NCBI GenBank assembly: GCA_026399835.1
Contig: JAPLQE010000083.1
Span: 62,001-126,000 of the forward strand
Source of the DNA: Burkholderiales bacterium
GTDB taxonomy: Bacteria > Pseudomonadota > Gammaproteobacteria > Burkholderiales > Burkholderiaceae_E
Direction: 5' to 3'
Length of the DNA stretch: 64,000 nucleotides
Part shown: positions 14,375-22,148 of the stretch, one piece after another
Position numbering within the stretch: position 1 is the stretch's first letter
How the letters are laid out: each line of letters begins with the position of its first letter
Translations under genes and position numbers: made by a program
The notes under the pieces: generated by a model
What the model saw: the letters and a program-made list of their open reading frames with translations, nothing else
Told to the model about the DNA's origin: nothing
Database searches by the model: none

Positions 14375-15871
14375 TCAGCGCAGCGCGCCGCGCGCCGGCT
14401 CGGCCACCCGCGGCCACAGCGGCCGCGTCACGCGCGTGTGCGGCAGCACCGCCATGTCCATCGAGCCGGAGCCGGGCGCCGACACGTAGAGGATCTCGCG
14501 GGCGATGGGCGCGAAGCCGGCATGGAAGTGCTGCGTCGACTTGGCGACCAGCAGGCGCGGCGTCAGCGGATCGATGCCGGCGACCGTGAAGCAGTCCGGG
14601 TGGAAGGTCTGGATGCGGTGATCGTTGACCACCACGTCGATCGCGCGCATGTCGTCGGGTCCGCCGATGCGCAGCCACGCCATGCGTCCGAGCGGCGCCA
14701 TCGCGCCGCCGAAGGGCTGCCAGCCCTCGGGCGTGAGCTGCATGACCATCACGCGCACGTCGAGCGCATCGCCCGAGCCGCGGCCGAGCTTGCCGCCGAG
14801 CCGCATGCCGAGCGTCGCGCCCACGCCCGCGTCGAAAGCGAGCTGCGTGGCGATCGGGTCCCAGAGCGGCGACAGCGCCGCGCCCCAGACCTTGCGCTCG
14901 AGCAGCCGGCGCAGCAGGAAGGTCGAGTCGCCGGCGGCGCCGATGCCCGGGTTGTCGGCGGTGTCGGCGAGCACGAAGGGCGCGTCGCCGGGCGGGGCGG
15001 CGAGCACGCGGTCGATCGCCGCATCGATCGAGTGGAAGGGCGGGACGATCTGCTTGCGGGCCGCCCAGACCTCGTCGGCGAGCGCGGCCGCGCGCCGGCG
15101 CGCGAGCGCGAGGTCGCCGTCGGCGACCACCAGCGTGCGCGTGCCGACCTCGGGCGTGTCGCCCCAGGGGAAGCCGTGCGCGAGCGACACCGACAGCACG
15201 CCCGGCTCGCGCTCGGCGGCCCGCATGCCCGCGACGATCGAGATCATCGGCTCGGCGGTGGTCGGATAGATGCCGAGCATCGCGCAGTCGTGCAGCGCCA
15301 TCACCGGACGGATGCGGCCCTCGAGCATCGCCTGCAGCAGGTCGAAGACCTCGGCCGCACGCTCGGCGACGTCGACGTGCGGGTATTCCTTGAAGATCAC
15401 CAGGATGTCGGCGCTCGCCACCTTGAGCTCGGTCAGGTGACAGTGCAGGTCGAGCTCGGCGGCGATCGGCACGTCGGGCCCGACCAGATCGCGCACGCGG
15501 GCGAGCAGGTCGCCCTCCGCGTCCGGATAGCCGTCGGCGATCATCGCGCCGTGCAGGTTGAGCATCACCGCGTCGACCGGCATGGCCGCGCGCAGATCGG
15601 CGAGGATCTCGTCGCGCAGCGCCTCGTGGACCGCGCGCGTCGTGTCGCCCGCCGGCGTGGCGAAGGCGGCCAGGCCCTCGGACACGGTCCAGCCGAGCGC
15701 GCGCGCCCGCTCGCGCCAGACGATCAGCGGCACCGCGAACAGCGAGGGCTTGTCGCCATGGGCGCCGCCGCGCACCAGCATCGCGTCGCGGAACACGGAC
15801 ATCCCGGTGGGGATGGGCGAGAAGGAGTTGGTCTCGGTGCCGAGGCAGGCGGTGAAGATGCGGCGGGTCAT
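14375..15871 (-). CDS. M81 family metallopeptidase (MlrC-like)
   Basis: 498-residue protein of the M81/MlrC family. The N-terminus RIFTACLGTETNSFSPIPTG and the segments MLNLHGAM, AAELDLHCHLT and LADTADNPGIGAAGDST are the family hallmarks; Asp/His in the latter two are the probable zinc ligands. MlrC removes the terminal part of linearised microcystin, but most relatives act on unknown peptides or amides and accompany ABC or TTT importers. The C-terminal MlrC_C domain is present (GHRIQTFHP-type region, SAPGSGSMDM). The ATG at 15871 was preferred to one nine codons upstream because it begins at the conserved MTRRIF. Confidence 0.85.
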   Translation of the reverse strand: MTRRIFTACLGTETNSFSPIPTGMSVFRDAMLVRGGAHGDKPSLFAVPLIVWRERARALGWTVSEGLAAFATPAGDTTRAVHEALRDEILADLRAAMPVDAVMLNLHGAMIADGYPDAEGDLLARVRDLVGPDVPIAAELDLHCHLTELKVASADILVIFKEYPHVDVAERAAEVFDLLQAMLEGRIRPVMALHDCAMLGIYPTTAEPMISIVAGMRAAEREPGVLSVSLAHGFPWGDTPEVGTRTLVVADGDLALARRRAAALADEVWAARKQIVPPFHSIDAAIDRVLAAPPGDAPFVLADTADNPGIGAAGDSTFLLRRLLERKVWGAALSPLWDPIATQLAFDAGVGATLGMRLGGKLGRGSGDALDVRVMVMQLTPEGWQPFGGAMAPLGRMAWLRIGGPDDMRAIDVVVNDHRIQTFHPDCFTVAGIDPLTPRLLVAKSTQHFHAGFAPIAREILYVSAPGSGSMDMAVLPHTRVTRPLWPRVAEPARGALR

Positions 15872-16008
15872 GGGCGTGGGGCGGGGTCTGTGCGGCAAGG
15901 TCGGGGCGTCGATGCTCGGTCAGGATGCGGGCGGGCGCAAGCACGGAATCCGAGGGCGCACGGCGGCCGGGGCGGCGGGGGCGGGGCCCTGCGCGGGCGC
16001 CGCGGCCG

Positions 16009-17289
16009 TCAGTCCGCGACCGGCGCCAGGATTGCGTCGACCACCGACCTCAGCCGCGCCGCCTCCGCGTCGCCGTCGAAGCGCGCGGCGATCGCGCGGC
16101 AGCGTGCGCCGACCGCATCGTCGGCCAGCAGGGCGTGCAGCGCCGGCGCGAGGCGGCTCGGCCAGCGGCTCGCGAGGCGCGAGACCCTGCCCGCGCCCAG
16201 CGCCTGCACCCGCGCCCCGTTGTCGAACTGGTCGTAGGCCCAGGGCACGACGAGCTGCGGCGTGCCCGCGCGCAGCGCCTCGGCCACCGTGCCGATGCCG
16301 CCGTGGTGGACGATGGCCGCCGCACGGGGCAGCAGCGTGGCCAGCGGCACGTAGCCGTGCCAGAGCGCGCCGTCGGGCAGCACGGCCGGCACCTGCGCGC
16401 GCTCGGGAGTGAGCAGCAGCGCGCGTCGCCCCGCCTCGCGCACGGCCTCGAGCGCCGCCGCGAAGACCGCCGATGCATGGACCTGGCCCGTGCCCGCGGT
16501 GAAGACCACCGGCGGCGTGCCCGCATCGAGGAAGGCCCGCACCGGCGCGGGCAGCGCGGGGTCCGAGTCCGGTTCGTGCAGCACGAACGCGCCCGGGACG
16601 AGCGGCCGCGGCCAGTCGGGCTGCACCGCCCCGAACCACGGCGGGAACAGCGTGACCGAGGCCTGAGCGACCGACTGCAGGTGCTCGATGAAGCGTGCGA
16701 CCGGCGCCAGGCCGTGCACGCGCCGGTCCTCGTTCAGCGAGGGCAGCGCCGCCGCGTCGATCAGCCGCGCGTCGACCAGCCGCCAGAGCGCGCGCCGCGC
16801 CGACTGCGGCAGCCAGGCCGGGATCGACAGCGGCCCCATCGTCAGCGGGTCGTGCAGCGTGCGCAGGTTGCTCGGCGCGAGGTACGCGGCCACGACCCGC
16901 AGCGCCGGCCGGTGAGCGCGCGCGATCGCCGCGTGCGGCAGCGCGAGCGGATGCGCGACCAGCGTCGTCGGCTGCATCGCCGACAGCGCCAGCAGGTGCC
17001 CCAGCGCCTCGTTCAGCCCGCCGCGCGCACCGCGCCACAGCAGCCCGAAGCCCTCGCGCGCGCGCCAGACCGCCGGGTCGCGGACCACCGCGAGGAACTC
17101 GTCGACCGTGCCCAGCGGCACGCAGGCCAGGCCCGCGCGCTCGACCTGCGGCGCATGGATCGCGTTGACCATCACCGTCGTGCGCACGCCGCGCGCCGCC
17201 ACCGCGAGCGCGAGGCCGAGGAAGGGATGCAGGTCGCCCGAGGTGCCGGCGGTGGCGAAGACGACGTGCTGCGGCGGGAGGGGGGTCAA
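16009..17289 (-). CDS. GT1-family glycosyltransferase (UGT/MurG-like), TTG start
   Basis: 426 residues with a GT-B fold. The N-terminal loop FATAGTSGDLHPFLGLA is that of macrolide, sterol and rhamnosyl GT1 enzymes. The C-terminal donor site reads HHGGIGTVAEALRAGTPQLVVPWAYDQFDN, the UDP-sugar signature. It should move a sugar from a nucleotide donor to a lipid or small acceptor in the cytosol. The only start fitting the conserved N-terminus is TTG at 17289. Upstream lie a run of G-tracts and a pentanucleotide repeat, so expression may be variable. Acceptor unknown. Confidence 0.85.
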   Translation of the reverse strand: MTPLPPQHVVFATAGTSGDLHPFLGLALAVAARGVRTTVMVNAIHAPQVERAGLACVPLGTVDEFLAVVRDPAVWRAREGFGLLWRGARGGLNEALGHLLALSAMQPTTLVAHPLALPHAAIARAHRPALRVVAAYLAPSNLRTLHDPLTMGPLSIPAWLPQSARRALWRLVDARLIDAAALPSLNEDRRVHGLAPVARFIEHLQSVAQASVTLFPPWFGAVQPDWPRPLVPGAFVLHEPDSDPALPAPVRAFLDAGTPPVVFTAGTGQVHASAVFAAALEAVREAGRRALLLTPERAQVPAVLPDGALWHGYVPLATLLPRAAAIVHHGGIGTVAEALRAGTPQLVVPWAYDQFDNGARVQALGAGRVSRLASRWPSRLAPALHALLADDAVGARCRAIAARFDGDAEAARLRSVVDAILAPVAD

Positions 17290-17295
17290 CGCAGT

Positions 17296-17318
17296 GGGCG
17301 GGGCGGGGCGGGCGTGGG
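17296..17318 (+). other. G-tract run with quadruplex potential
   Basis: Five G-tracts of 3-4 bases separated by 1-3 bases lie just upstream of the glycosyltransferase start, with the C-rich strand being the transcribed leader sense strand. Confidence 0.45.
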
Positions 17319-17322
17319 CACC

Positions 17323-17360
17323 GCGGCGCGGCGCGGCGCGGCGCGGCGCGGCGCGGCGCG
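17323..17360. repeat. Pentanucleotide tandem repeat (GCGGC)7.6
   Basis: 38 perfect bases of a 5-bp unit, 34-71 bases upstream of the TTG start of the glycosyltransferase and in the gap between divergent genes. This is the position where slipped-strand changes alter promoter spacing. Confidence 0.9.
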
Positions 17361-17483
17361 ATCAGGCCGCGAGGATACCGCCCGGCAGGGTCGATCGCGG
17401 CCCGGTGCGAACATCCCGGGCACGATGTGGTCGAATGGGGTCCGGGGCGCCTGCCCTGCTCCGCTTTCCCGAGGTCGCATCGA

Positions 17484-17750
17484 ATGAGTGCCGGTCTGCC
17501 CCTGCTGATCCTGTCGATCCTGTCGGTCGTCGTCGTCGTGACCTGGAGCCTCAAGGGCGCGGGGGACGGCAGGCGGCGACGGACCGTGGCCAGCGTCTGG
17601 GGCGTGCTGCTGGTCGCCTGCTGGGCCGCGGTGCTGGCGCTCGGATCCGCCGACCCGCGCGCCGGCGGCGCGACGGCGCTCGCCTTCGTGGTGGCGCTGG
17701 CCGGGCTGTTCGTGCCGCAGATCCAGCAGTGGCTCACGCGCGGGCGCTGA
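17484..17750 (+). CDS. Small two-helix membrane protein, unknown function
   Basis: 88 residues. Two or three hydrophobic segments can be seen: 5-22 (LPLLILSILSVVVVVTWSL), about 36-53 (VASVWGVLLVACWAAVLALG) and 62-78 (ATALAFVVALAGLFVPQ), with basic residues between the first two. I do not recognise a family. The ATG at 17484 is preferred to one 19 codons upstream because it directly precedes the first membrane segment. It is divergent from the glycosyltransferase and could share its regulatory gap. Confidence 0.6.
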   Translation: MSAGLPLLILSILSVVVVVTWSLKGAGDGRRRRTVASVWGVLLVACWAAVLALGSADPRAGGATALAFVVALAGLFVPQIQQWLTRGR

Positions 17751-17887
17751 AGACCGCGGCGGCGCCGCGTCCGGCCCGTCGATTGCCCAGGAAGCCCCCC
17801 CCGAGCTGACGCGACGCGGCTGTCCGGATGAGCGTGTCGGCAGGGCTCGCTCTCGTGCGGTCGCGCAATGCGGATGAGCCGGGGCAG

Positions 17888-18055
17888 CTACGACATCGGC
17901 GTGCACAGCTCGACCAGCGCGGCGACGATCCGGGCGACGAGATCGTAGGGGATCGGATCGGTCAGCGCGAACTGCAGATTGCCCTTCGGTCCCGCGTCGG
18001 GGAAGCTGGCGACATAGGCATCGACGCTGGCCGGCATGCGCCTGGGTTCGGGCAT
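17888..18055 (-). pseudogene. Internally deleted DUF1801 (YdhG-like) gene
   Basis: 55-residue frame on the minus strand. Residues 8-19 (PASVDAYVASFP) match the start of DUF1801 proteins and residues 22-50 (GPKGNLQFALTDPIPYDLV...) match their end. In intact members these are separated by about 70-80 residues that form the core, which are missing here without loss of frame. GGGGAGG lies upstream of the ATG and the gene follows the 109-residue membrane protein by 18 bases. The protein, if made, should not fold as DUF1801. Homology is by recognised motif, not by search. Confidence 0.6.
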
Positions 18056-18073
18056 CGCGTCAGGCCTCCCCGC

Positions 18074-18403
18074 TCATGCCCGATGCCCGACCGCCGCGAT
18101 GCCGATGAACAGACCGGACTCGCCGAGGTATCGGTAGCCCTCGAGCCACCACCACTGCCGTGTCAGTGCGGCCAGCCCGCCCGCCGCCCGCCACAGGTTG
18201 GCGCCGACGATGAGGCGGTTGGCGGGCGCCGCACGGCACAGCAGCACCGCCAGCTCGACCACGGCGAGGCCGCCGCCCACCTTGAACGCGAAGAGCACCC
18301 GCTGGTCGCTCGGCGCGCCCTGCGGGAACGCCAGGGCGGCGAAGACCGCGAGCGCGAGAAAGCCGAGCAGGTACTCGAGGACGGCGAAGGCGATGCGCTT
18401 CAT
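18074..18403 (-). CDS. Small integral membrane protein, unknown function
   Basis: 109 residues with hydrophobic segments at about 5-27 (IAFAVLEYLLGFLALAVFAALAF), 38-58, 63-80 and 93-106, so probably four helices. I do not recognise the family; a tryptophan-rich loop (QWWWLEGYRYLGE) is notable. The ATG overlaps the stop of the headless GNAT gene as ATGA and the DUF1801 remnant follows, so it is the only intact gene of an otherwise eroded three-gene operon. Confidence 0.6.
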   Translation of the reverse strand: MKRIAFAVLEYLLGFLALAVFAALAFPQGAPSDQRVLFAFKVGGGLAVVELAVLLCRAAPANRLIVGANLWRAAGGLAALTRQWWWLEGYRYLGESGLFIGIAAVGHRA

Positions 18404-18606
18404 GGAGGGGCCGGCGTCTCCTCGAGCCGCATCGGCAGGTACGAGATGCCGTGCACCGACGCCACCTCGCCCGTCGGCACGAAGCCGAAGGCGCGATAGA
18501 CCTGAACGGCGCCCAGGCTCGAATTCACTGTGAACCGACCCGCACCGGATGCCAGCGCGCGGGCGCGGGCGTCGGCCCAGAGGCGCCGTGCCAGTCCCGT
18601 GCGGTG
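18400..18606 (-). pseudogene. GNAT acetyltransferase lacking its N-terminal half
   Basis: The last 68 residues of a GNAT protein are present: HRTGLARRLWADARARA is motif A (acetyl-CoA pyrophosphate loop region) and SSLGAVQVYRAFGFVPTGE is motif B. Upstream, where the first two strands and substrate site should be, the sequence becomes the opposite-strand cupin gene, and no start codon is in place. The remaining frame ends in an ATGA overlap with the membrane-protein gene. Confidence 0.65.
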
Positions 18607-19008
18607 ATGCGACCGGGCCGAGACAGGTGGATCGTGAAGCTCTGGCAGTTCTGCGCGGGCGACACGGCGCCGGTGCGCCTCGACACGCGCGCGACCCCGT
18701 GGCAGGCGGGCCGGGTCGAGGGCCTGTCGGTGATGCCGCTGCACGCGCACGACGGCATCGACACCGCGCTGGTGCGCTGGGATCCGCACACCCGCTTCCA
18801 GACGCACGCGCATCCCGGCGGCGAGGAGATCTACGTGGTCGACGGCGTCTTCCACGACGAGCACGGCGCGTATCCGGCGGGCACCTGGCTGCGCAGCCCG
18901 CGCTGGAGCACGCACACGCCGCTCACCGGTGCCGAGGGCGCGACGATCCTGGTGAAGGCGGGGCACCTGGATGCGCCGATGCTGGCGCTGCCGGGGTCGG
19001 CCGCCTGA
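18607..19008 (+). pseudogene. ChrR-like double-cupin protein lacking its first domain
   Basis: 134 codons from an ATG at 18607. From residue 9 the sequence (IVKLWQF, then VRLDTRATPWQAG) is the linker normally found between the two cupins of ChrR-like proteins. The complete second cupin follows: TRFQTHAHPGGEEIYVVDG and FHDEHGAYPAGTWLRSPRWSTHTP, with the metal ligands HxH, E and H. The first cupin is absent; the break lies within about 25 bases of the break in the minus-strand GNAT gene. The second cupin may still fold and bind metal, so residual function is possible. Confidence 0.6.
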
Positions 19009-19050
19009 GGGCGCGATCGGGGCGGCGCCGACCCGATCGCGACCGGCCGC

Positions 19051-19332
19051 TCAGGCCTCGACCTTCACGCCCTTCCAGAACGCGACACGGTCCTTCACCT
19101 GCTCGGCACCGGCCTTCGGGGTGGGGTAGTACCAGACGGCATCGGGGTTCTTCTTTCCGTCCACGTCGAGCGTGTAGTAGCTCGCGACGCCCTTCCAGTG
19201 GCAGGTGGTGTGGGTGTCGCTGTCGACGACGTAGCGGCGCTCGAGCGAGGCCACGGGGAAGTAGGCGTTGCCCTCGACCGTGACGATGTCGTCGCTCTGA
19301 GCGATCACGGTTCCGTTCCAGGTGGCTTTCAT
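19051..19332 (-). CDS. DUF427 family protein
   Basis: 93 residues covering the whole DUF427 (NTP_transf_9) domain: KATWNGTVIAQSDD, then GNAYFPVASLERRYVVDSD, THTTCHWKGVASYYTLDVDGK, and a YYPTPKAGAEQVKDRVAFWKGV end. The conserved THTxCxWKG motif is intact. Function of the family is not established. It is single, transcribed from the minus strand, and unlike its neighbours is not truncated. Confidence 0.88.
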   Translation of the reverse strand: MKATWNGTVIAQSDDIVTVEGNAYFPVASLERRYVVDSDTHTTCHWKGVASYYTLDVDGKKNPDAVWYYPTPKAGAEQVKDRVAFWKGVKVEA

Positions 19333-19521
19333 CGGTGGCGTCCTTCTGCTGCTCGGAGCGCCAGCATGCAGCGGTTCAACCGACTCGCCAAGGACGGCCC
19401 TACCGGACGCAGACCACCTCGGCCGCGCTCAGCGCAGCGGGCAGCTCGCCGTTGTCGACGGTGGTGTGGCCGTCGGCGATCGGCTGCACGGGGTCGCCGC
19501 GCAACGCTCGTGCCGACGCCC

Positions 19522-19815
19522 TCACCGCCCGCGCATCAGCGCCGTCGCCCCCACCGCCAGCAGCGCAGCCGCGATCCAGGCACCGGCCCGCTTGAGCAGC
19601 GCGGTGTCCAGCGTGCGCGGATCGGCCGGACGCGTGCGCCTGAAGCCGACCACGCACGCATGCGCGGGCAGCGCGACCAGCAGGATCGTGCCGATCAGCA
19701 GGCCGATGTCGAAGGTGGACCCGGGATCGTGGAAGCGCGCGTACATGATCGGCCAGGTGATGGCGGAGAACACGCCGGCGGCCGCGGCGGTGACGGGTGT
19801 GGCGACGAGGTTCAT
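19522..19815 (-). CDS. Small membrane protein, unknown function
   Basis: 97 residues with helices at about 6-25, 36-58 and 76-92 (AGAWIAAALLAVGATALM). No family recognised. It ends near a short non-coding gap and lies 26 bases downstream of the zinc-ribbon membrane protein, so both are probably one transcript. Confidence 0.55.
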   Translation of the reverse strand: MNLVATPVTAAAAGVFSAITWPIMYARFHDPGSTFDIGLLIGTILLVALPAHACVVGFRRTRPADPRTLDTALLKRAGAWIAAALLAVGATALMRGR

Positions 19816-19841
19816 GCGGGACCGTTCTCCAGGGGCGCGCC

Positions 19842-20111
19842 TCAGCGCTTGACGAGCGTCGCGTACGTCAGCAGCAGCAGCACCGACAGCAGGATCCCCG
19901 GCACGAGCACCAGCACGTGCGCCTGCAGGCCGCTCACGAAGAAGCTGCCGAAGAACGCGGCGACGGCGGGCGCGGCGGACGTGTAGACCCGGTCGGGGTC
20001 GGCGCCGACGGCCTTGCCGCAGCGGACGCAGTCGGTGGTACCGGCGGGCCCGAGGAACAGGCGGCGCATCGGCGGGATGCCGCGCTCGCGGCAGTGGGGG
20101 CAGGCGTACAT
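19842..20111 (-). CDS. Zinc-ribbon membrane protein, unknown function
   Basis: 89 residues. An N-terminal zinc ribbon is clear: CPHC at 4-7 and CVRC at 28-31. Two hydrophobic helices follow (about 47-60 and 64-86). Proteins of this layout are often small envelope or stress proteins; nothing more specific is visible. The gene starts 44 bases after the aconitase-like gene on the same strand. Confidence 0.6.
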   Translation of the reverse strand: MYACPHCRERGIPPMRRLFLGPAGTTDCVRCGKAVGADPDRVYTSAAPAVAAFFGSFFVSGLQAHVLVLVPGILLSVLLLLTYATLVKR

Positions 20112-20155
20112 GGATCCTCGGCGGAGGGCAGGTCGGCGGAGCGGTCAGCCCGGGA

Positions 20156-22132
20156 TCATGAGGCCTGCACCGTGCGCCGCAGGTCCTCGAACGACGCGAG
20201 GCGCCCCAGGATCGCGCTGGCCGCAACGGTGGGCGGGCTCGCCAGCCAGACGGCCCCTGGGCCGGAGCGCCCGGGAAAGTTGCGGTTGATCGCGCTGACG
20301 GTGACCTGGCCGGCGTCGGTGGACGAGCCGGGGCCGCAGTTGGCGCAGGCGCCGCAGGCCGGCCGCAGCAGCTCGGCGCCGACGGCCTCGAAGGCGGCGA
20401 GGTAGCCGCGCTCGACGCAATAGGCGCGCACGTCCTCGGTGCCGAACTGCAGGTACAGCGCCACGCCCTCGGCGACCCGCAGTCCGTGCGCGGCGGCCCA
20501 GGCGAGCACCGCGTGGTAGTGGTCGAAGTCGTCGCGCTTGCCGGCGGTGCAGCTGCCGCCGTAGGCGATGTCGATGCGGACCGGCGCCTCGAGCGCGGCC
20601 AGCGGCAGGCCGAGGCCGGGGTCGCCGGGGCGCGCGACCATCGGCGCGAGCGCGCTGCAGTCGAGCCGCAGCACCTCGGCGTAGTGTGCGCCTCGGTCGC
20701 TGCGCATCCACGGCTCGATCACGATGTCCAGGCCGCGGCGCGCCTTCACGAAGCGCACGGTCTCGGCGTCGGGCTCGACGAGGCCGGTGAACCCGCCGAG
20801 CTCGGCGACCATGTTGGTGAGCGTGGCGCGCTCGTCGGTGGCCATCGCGCGCACGGCGCTGCCGGCGAACTCGAAGACCCGGCCCACGCCCGCGCCCGCA
20901 CGGATCGACGGCTGCGCGAGCAGGTGCAGCACGGCGTCCTTGGCAGTGACGCCCGCGGGCAGCACGCCATCGAGCTCGACGCGCAGCACCTCGGGCATCG
21001 TCAGGCGCACGGCGCCGGTGACGAAGGCGTTCGCCATGTCGGTGGTGCCGACGCCGAAGGCCACGCAGCCGAGCGCGCCGCTGTGCGGCGTGTGCGAGTC
21101 GGTGCCGACGACGAGCTGGCCGGGCAGCGCGTAGCGCTCGGCGACCATCGCGTGCGAGATGCCCTCGGAGCCCTGGTTGTCGGGCTCGCCGGCCTCGAGC
21201 GCCTCGACGTAGCCGTGGTGCGTCAGGCCGAAGCGCTCGACGAAGCGCCGGTGCGCGCGCGACAGCCCGCCGACCGCCGGCACCAGACCCTGCGAGACAT
21301 GCACGGGGCTGCGGTGCACGTACGACAGGTGGTCCTCGAAGGCGACGATGCTCGCCGGCTCGTGCAGCGAGAGCGCCTCGCCGTGGCGCTCGTCGAGCAG
21401 CCATGCGGCCATGCCGGTGTAGTACTCGTGGATGAAGCGCAGGTCGGCGCGCACGAAGCCGCCTTCGCCGTGGGCCAGCCGCGCGCCGGTGTCGGCGGTG
21501 GGCAGCGCGTGGCGGCGCACGATCTTCTCGAAGAGGGTGAGCGGGGCGTCGTCGGGGGACGGTGCGGGGGGCGAGGGCGCGCGCACGCGCAGCCGCGCCG
21601 CGCCATACGCGAGCAGCCCGCCCGCCCGCAGGATCGCGGCGGCGAGCGCGTCGCGCCCGTGCAGGAGCTCGTCGAGCGCGATCGCCTCGCCGCGCGCGAT
21701 GCGATCGGCGAGTCCGGGATCGGTCGCGGTCAGCAGGCCGACGTTGTCGGCGTTCTGCCGGTAGATCCGCTCGAAGCTGTCGGCGATGACCAGCCGCACG
21801 CCGGCCGCACGCTCGGCGACCGGGCTGTGCTCGCGCGAGCTGCCCTTGCCGTAGCGCCGGCCCGCGACCACCACCTCGATGCCCGCGTCGCGGATGGCGT
21901 CGCGGCCGATCGGGCGCTCGCAGCCTGCGGTGAAGCCGGTGTACGGATACCGGCCGAGCGCGGCGTCGAAGTGCACCATGACCGGCAGCGGCGTGATCTC
22001 GTCGGTGGAGATCTCGTCGCGCAGCGGACCGGCCTCGGCGGCGGACAGCACCGCGCCGCCGAGCTGCGCGCGCACCCGCGCCGGGTCCTGCGACAGCCAC
22101 AGGATCCGCGGCGAGAAGCGCAGCGCGCTCAT
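20156..22132 (-). CDS. Aconitase-family hydratase with swivel domain first
   Basis: 658 residues combining both parts of an iron-sulfur isomerase in reversed order. Residues about 35-180 are the swivel (LeuD-like) domain with the active-site loop YGKGSSREHSPVAERAAGV. From about 200 come the three catalytic domains: LVVGTDSHTPHSGALG, AYGGSCTAGKRDDF and CGACANCGPGSS, carrying the three cysteines of the [4Fe-4S] cluster. Canonical aconitases have the swivel at the C-terminus. The enzyme should interconvert or hydrate a di- or tricarboxylic acid. Linked genes for a Bug tricarboxylate-type receptor and a CoA-transferase fit catabolism of such an acid. Confidence 0.87.
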   Translation of the reverse strand: MSALRFSPRILWLSQDPARVRAQLGGAVLSAAEAGPLRDEISTDEITPLPVMVHFDAALGRYPYTGFTAGCERPIGRDAIRDAGIEVVVAGRRYGKGSSREHSPVAERAAGVRLVIADSFERIYRQNADNVGLLTATDPGLADRIARGEAIALDELLHGRDALAAAILRAGGLLAYGAARLRVRAPSPPAPSPDDAPLTLFEKIVRRHALPTADTGARLAHGEGGFVRADLRFIHEYYTGMAAWLLDERHGEALSLHEPASIVAFEDHLSYVHRSPVHVSQGLVPAVGGLSRAHRRFVERFGLTHHGYVEALEAGEPDNQGSEGISHAMVAERYALPGQLVVGTDSHTPHSGALGCVAFGVGTTDMANAFVTGAVRLTMPEVLRVELDGVLPAGVTAKDAVLHLLAQPSIRAGAGVGRVFEFAGSAVRAMATDERATLTNMVAELGGFTGLVEPDAETVRFVKARRGLDIVIEPWMRSDRGAHYAEVLRLDCSALAPMVARPGDPGLGLPLAALEAPVRIDIAYGGSCTAGKRDDFDHYHAVLAWAAAHGLRVAEGVALYLQFGTEDVRAYCVERGYLAAFEAVGAELLRPACGACANCGPGSSTDAGQVTVSAINRNFPGRSGPGAVWLASPPTVAASAILGRLASFEDLRRTVQAS

Positions 22133-22148
22133 GGGCGCGAGCCCGCGT

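Noticed and set aside
19400-19512. Minus-strand frame ending ALSAAEVVCVR in the gap after DUF427
   Set aside because: Reads a little like a C-terminal protein end (ADGHTTVDNGELPAALS), but has no start, no family motif and lies in GC-rich DNA where open frames are common.
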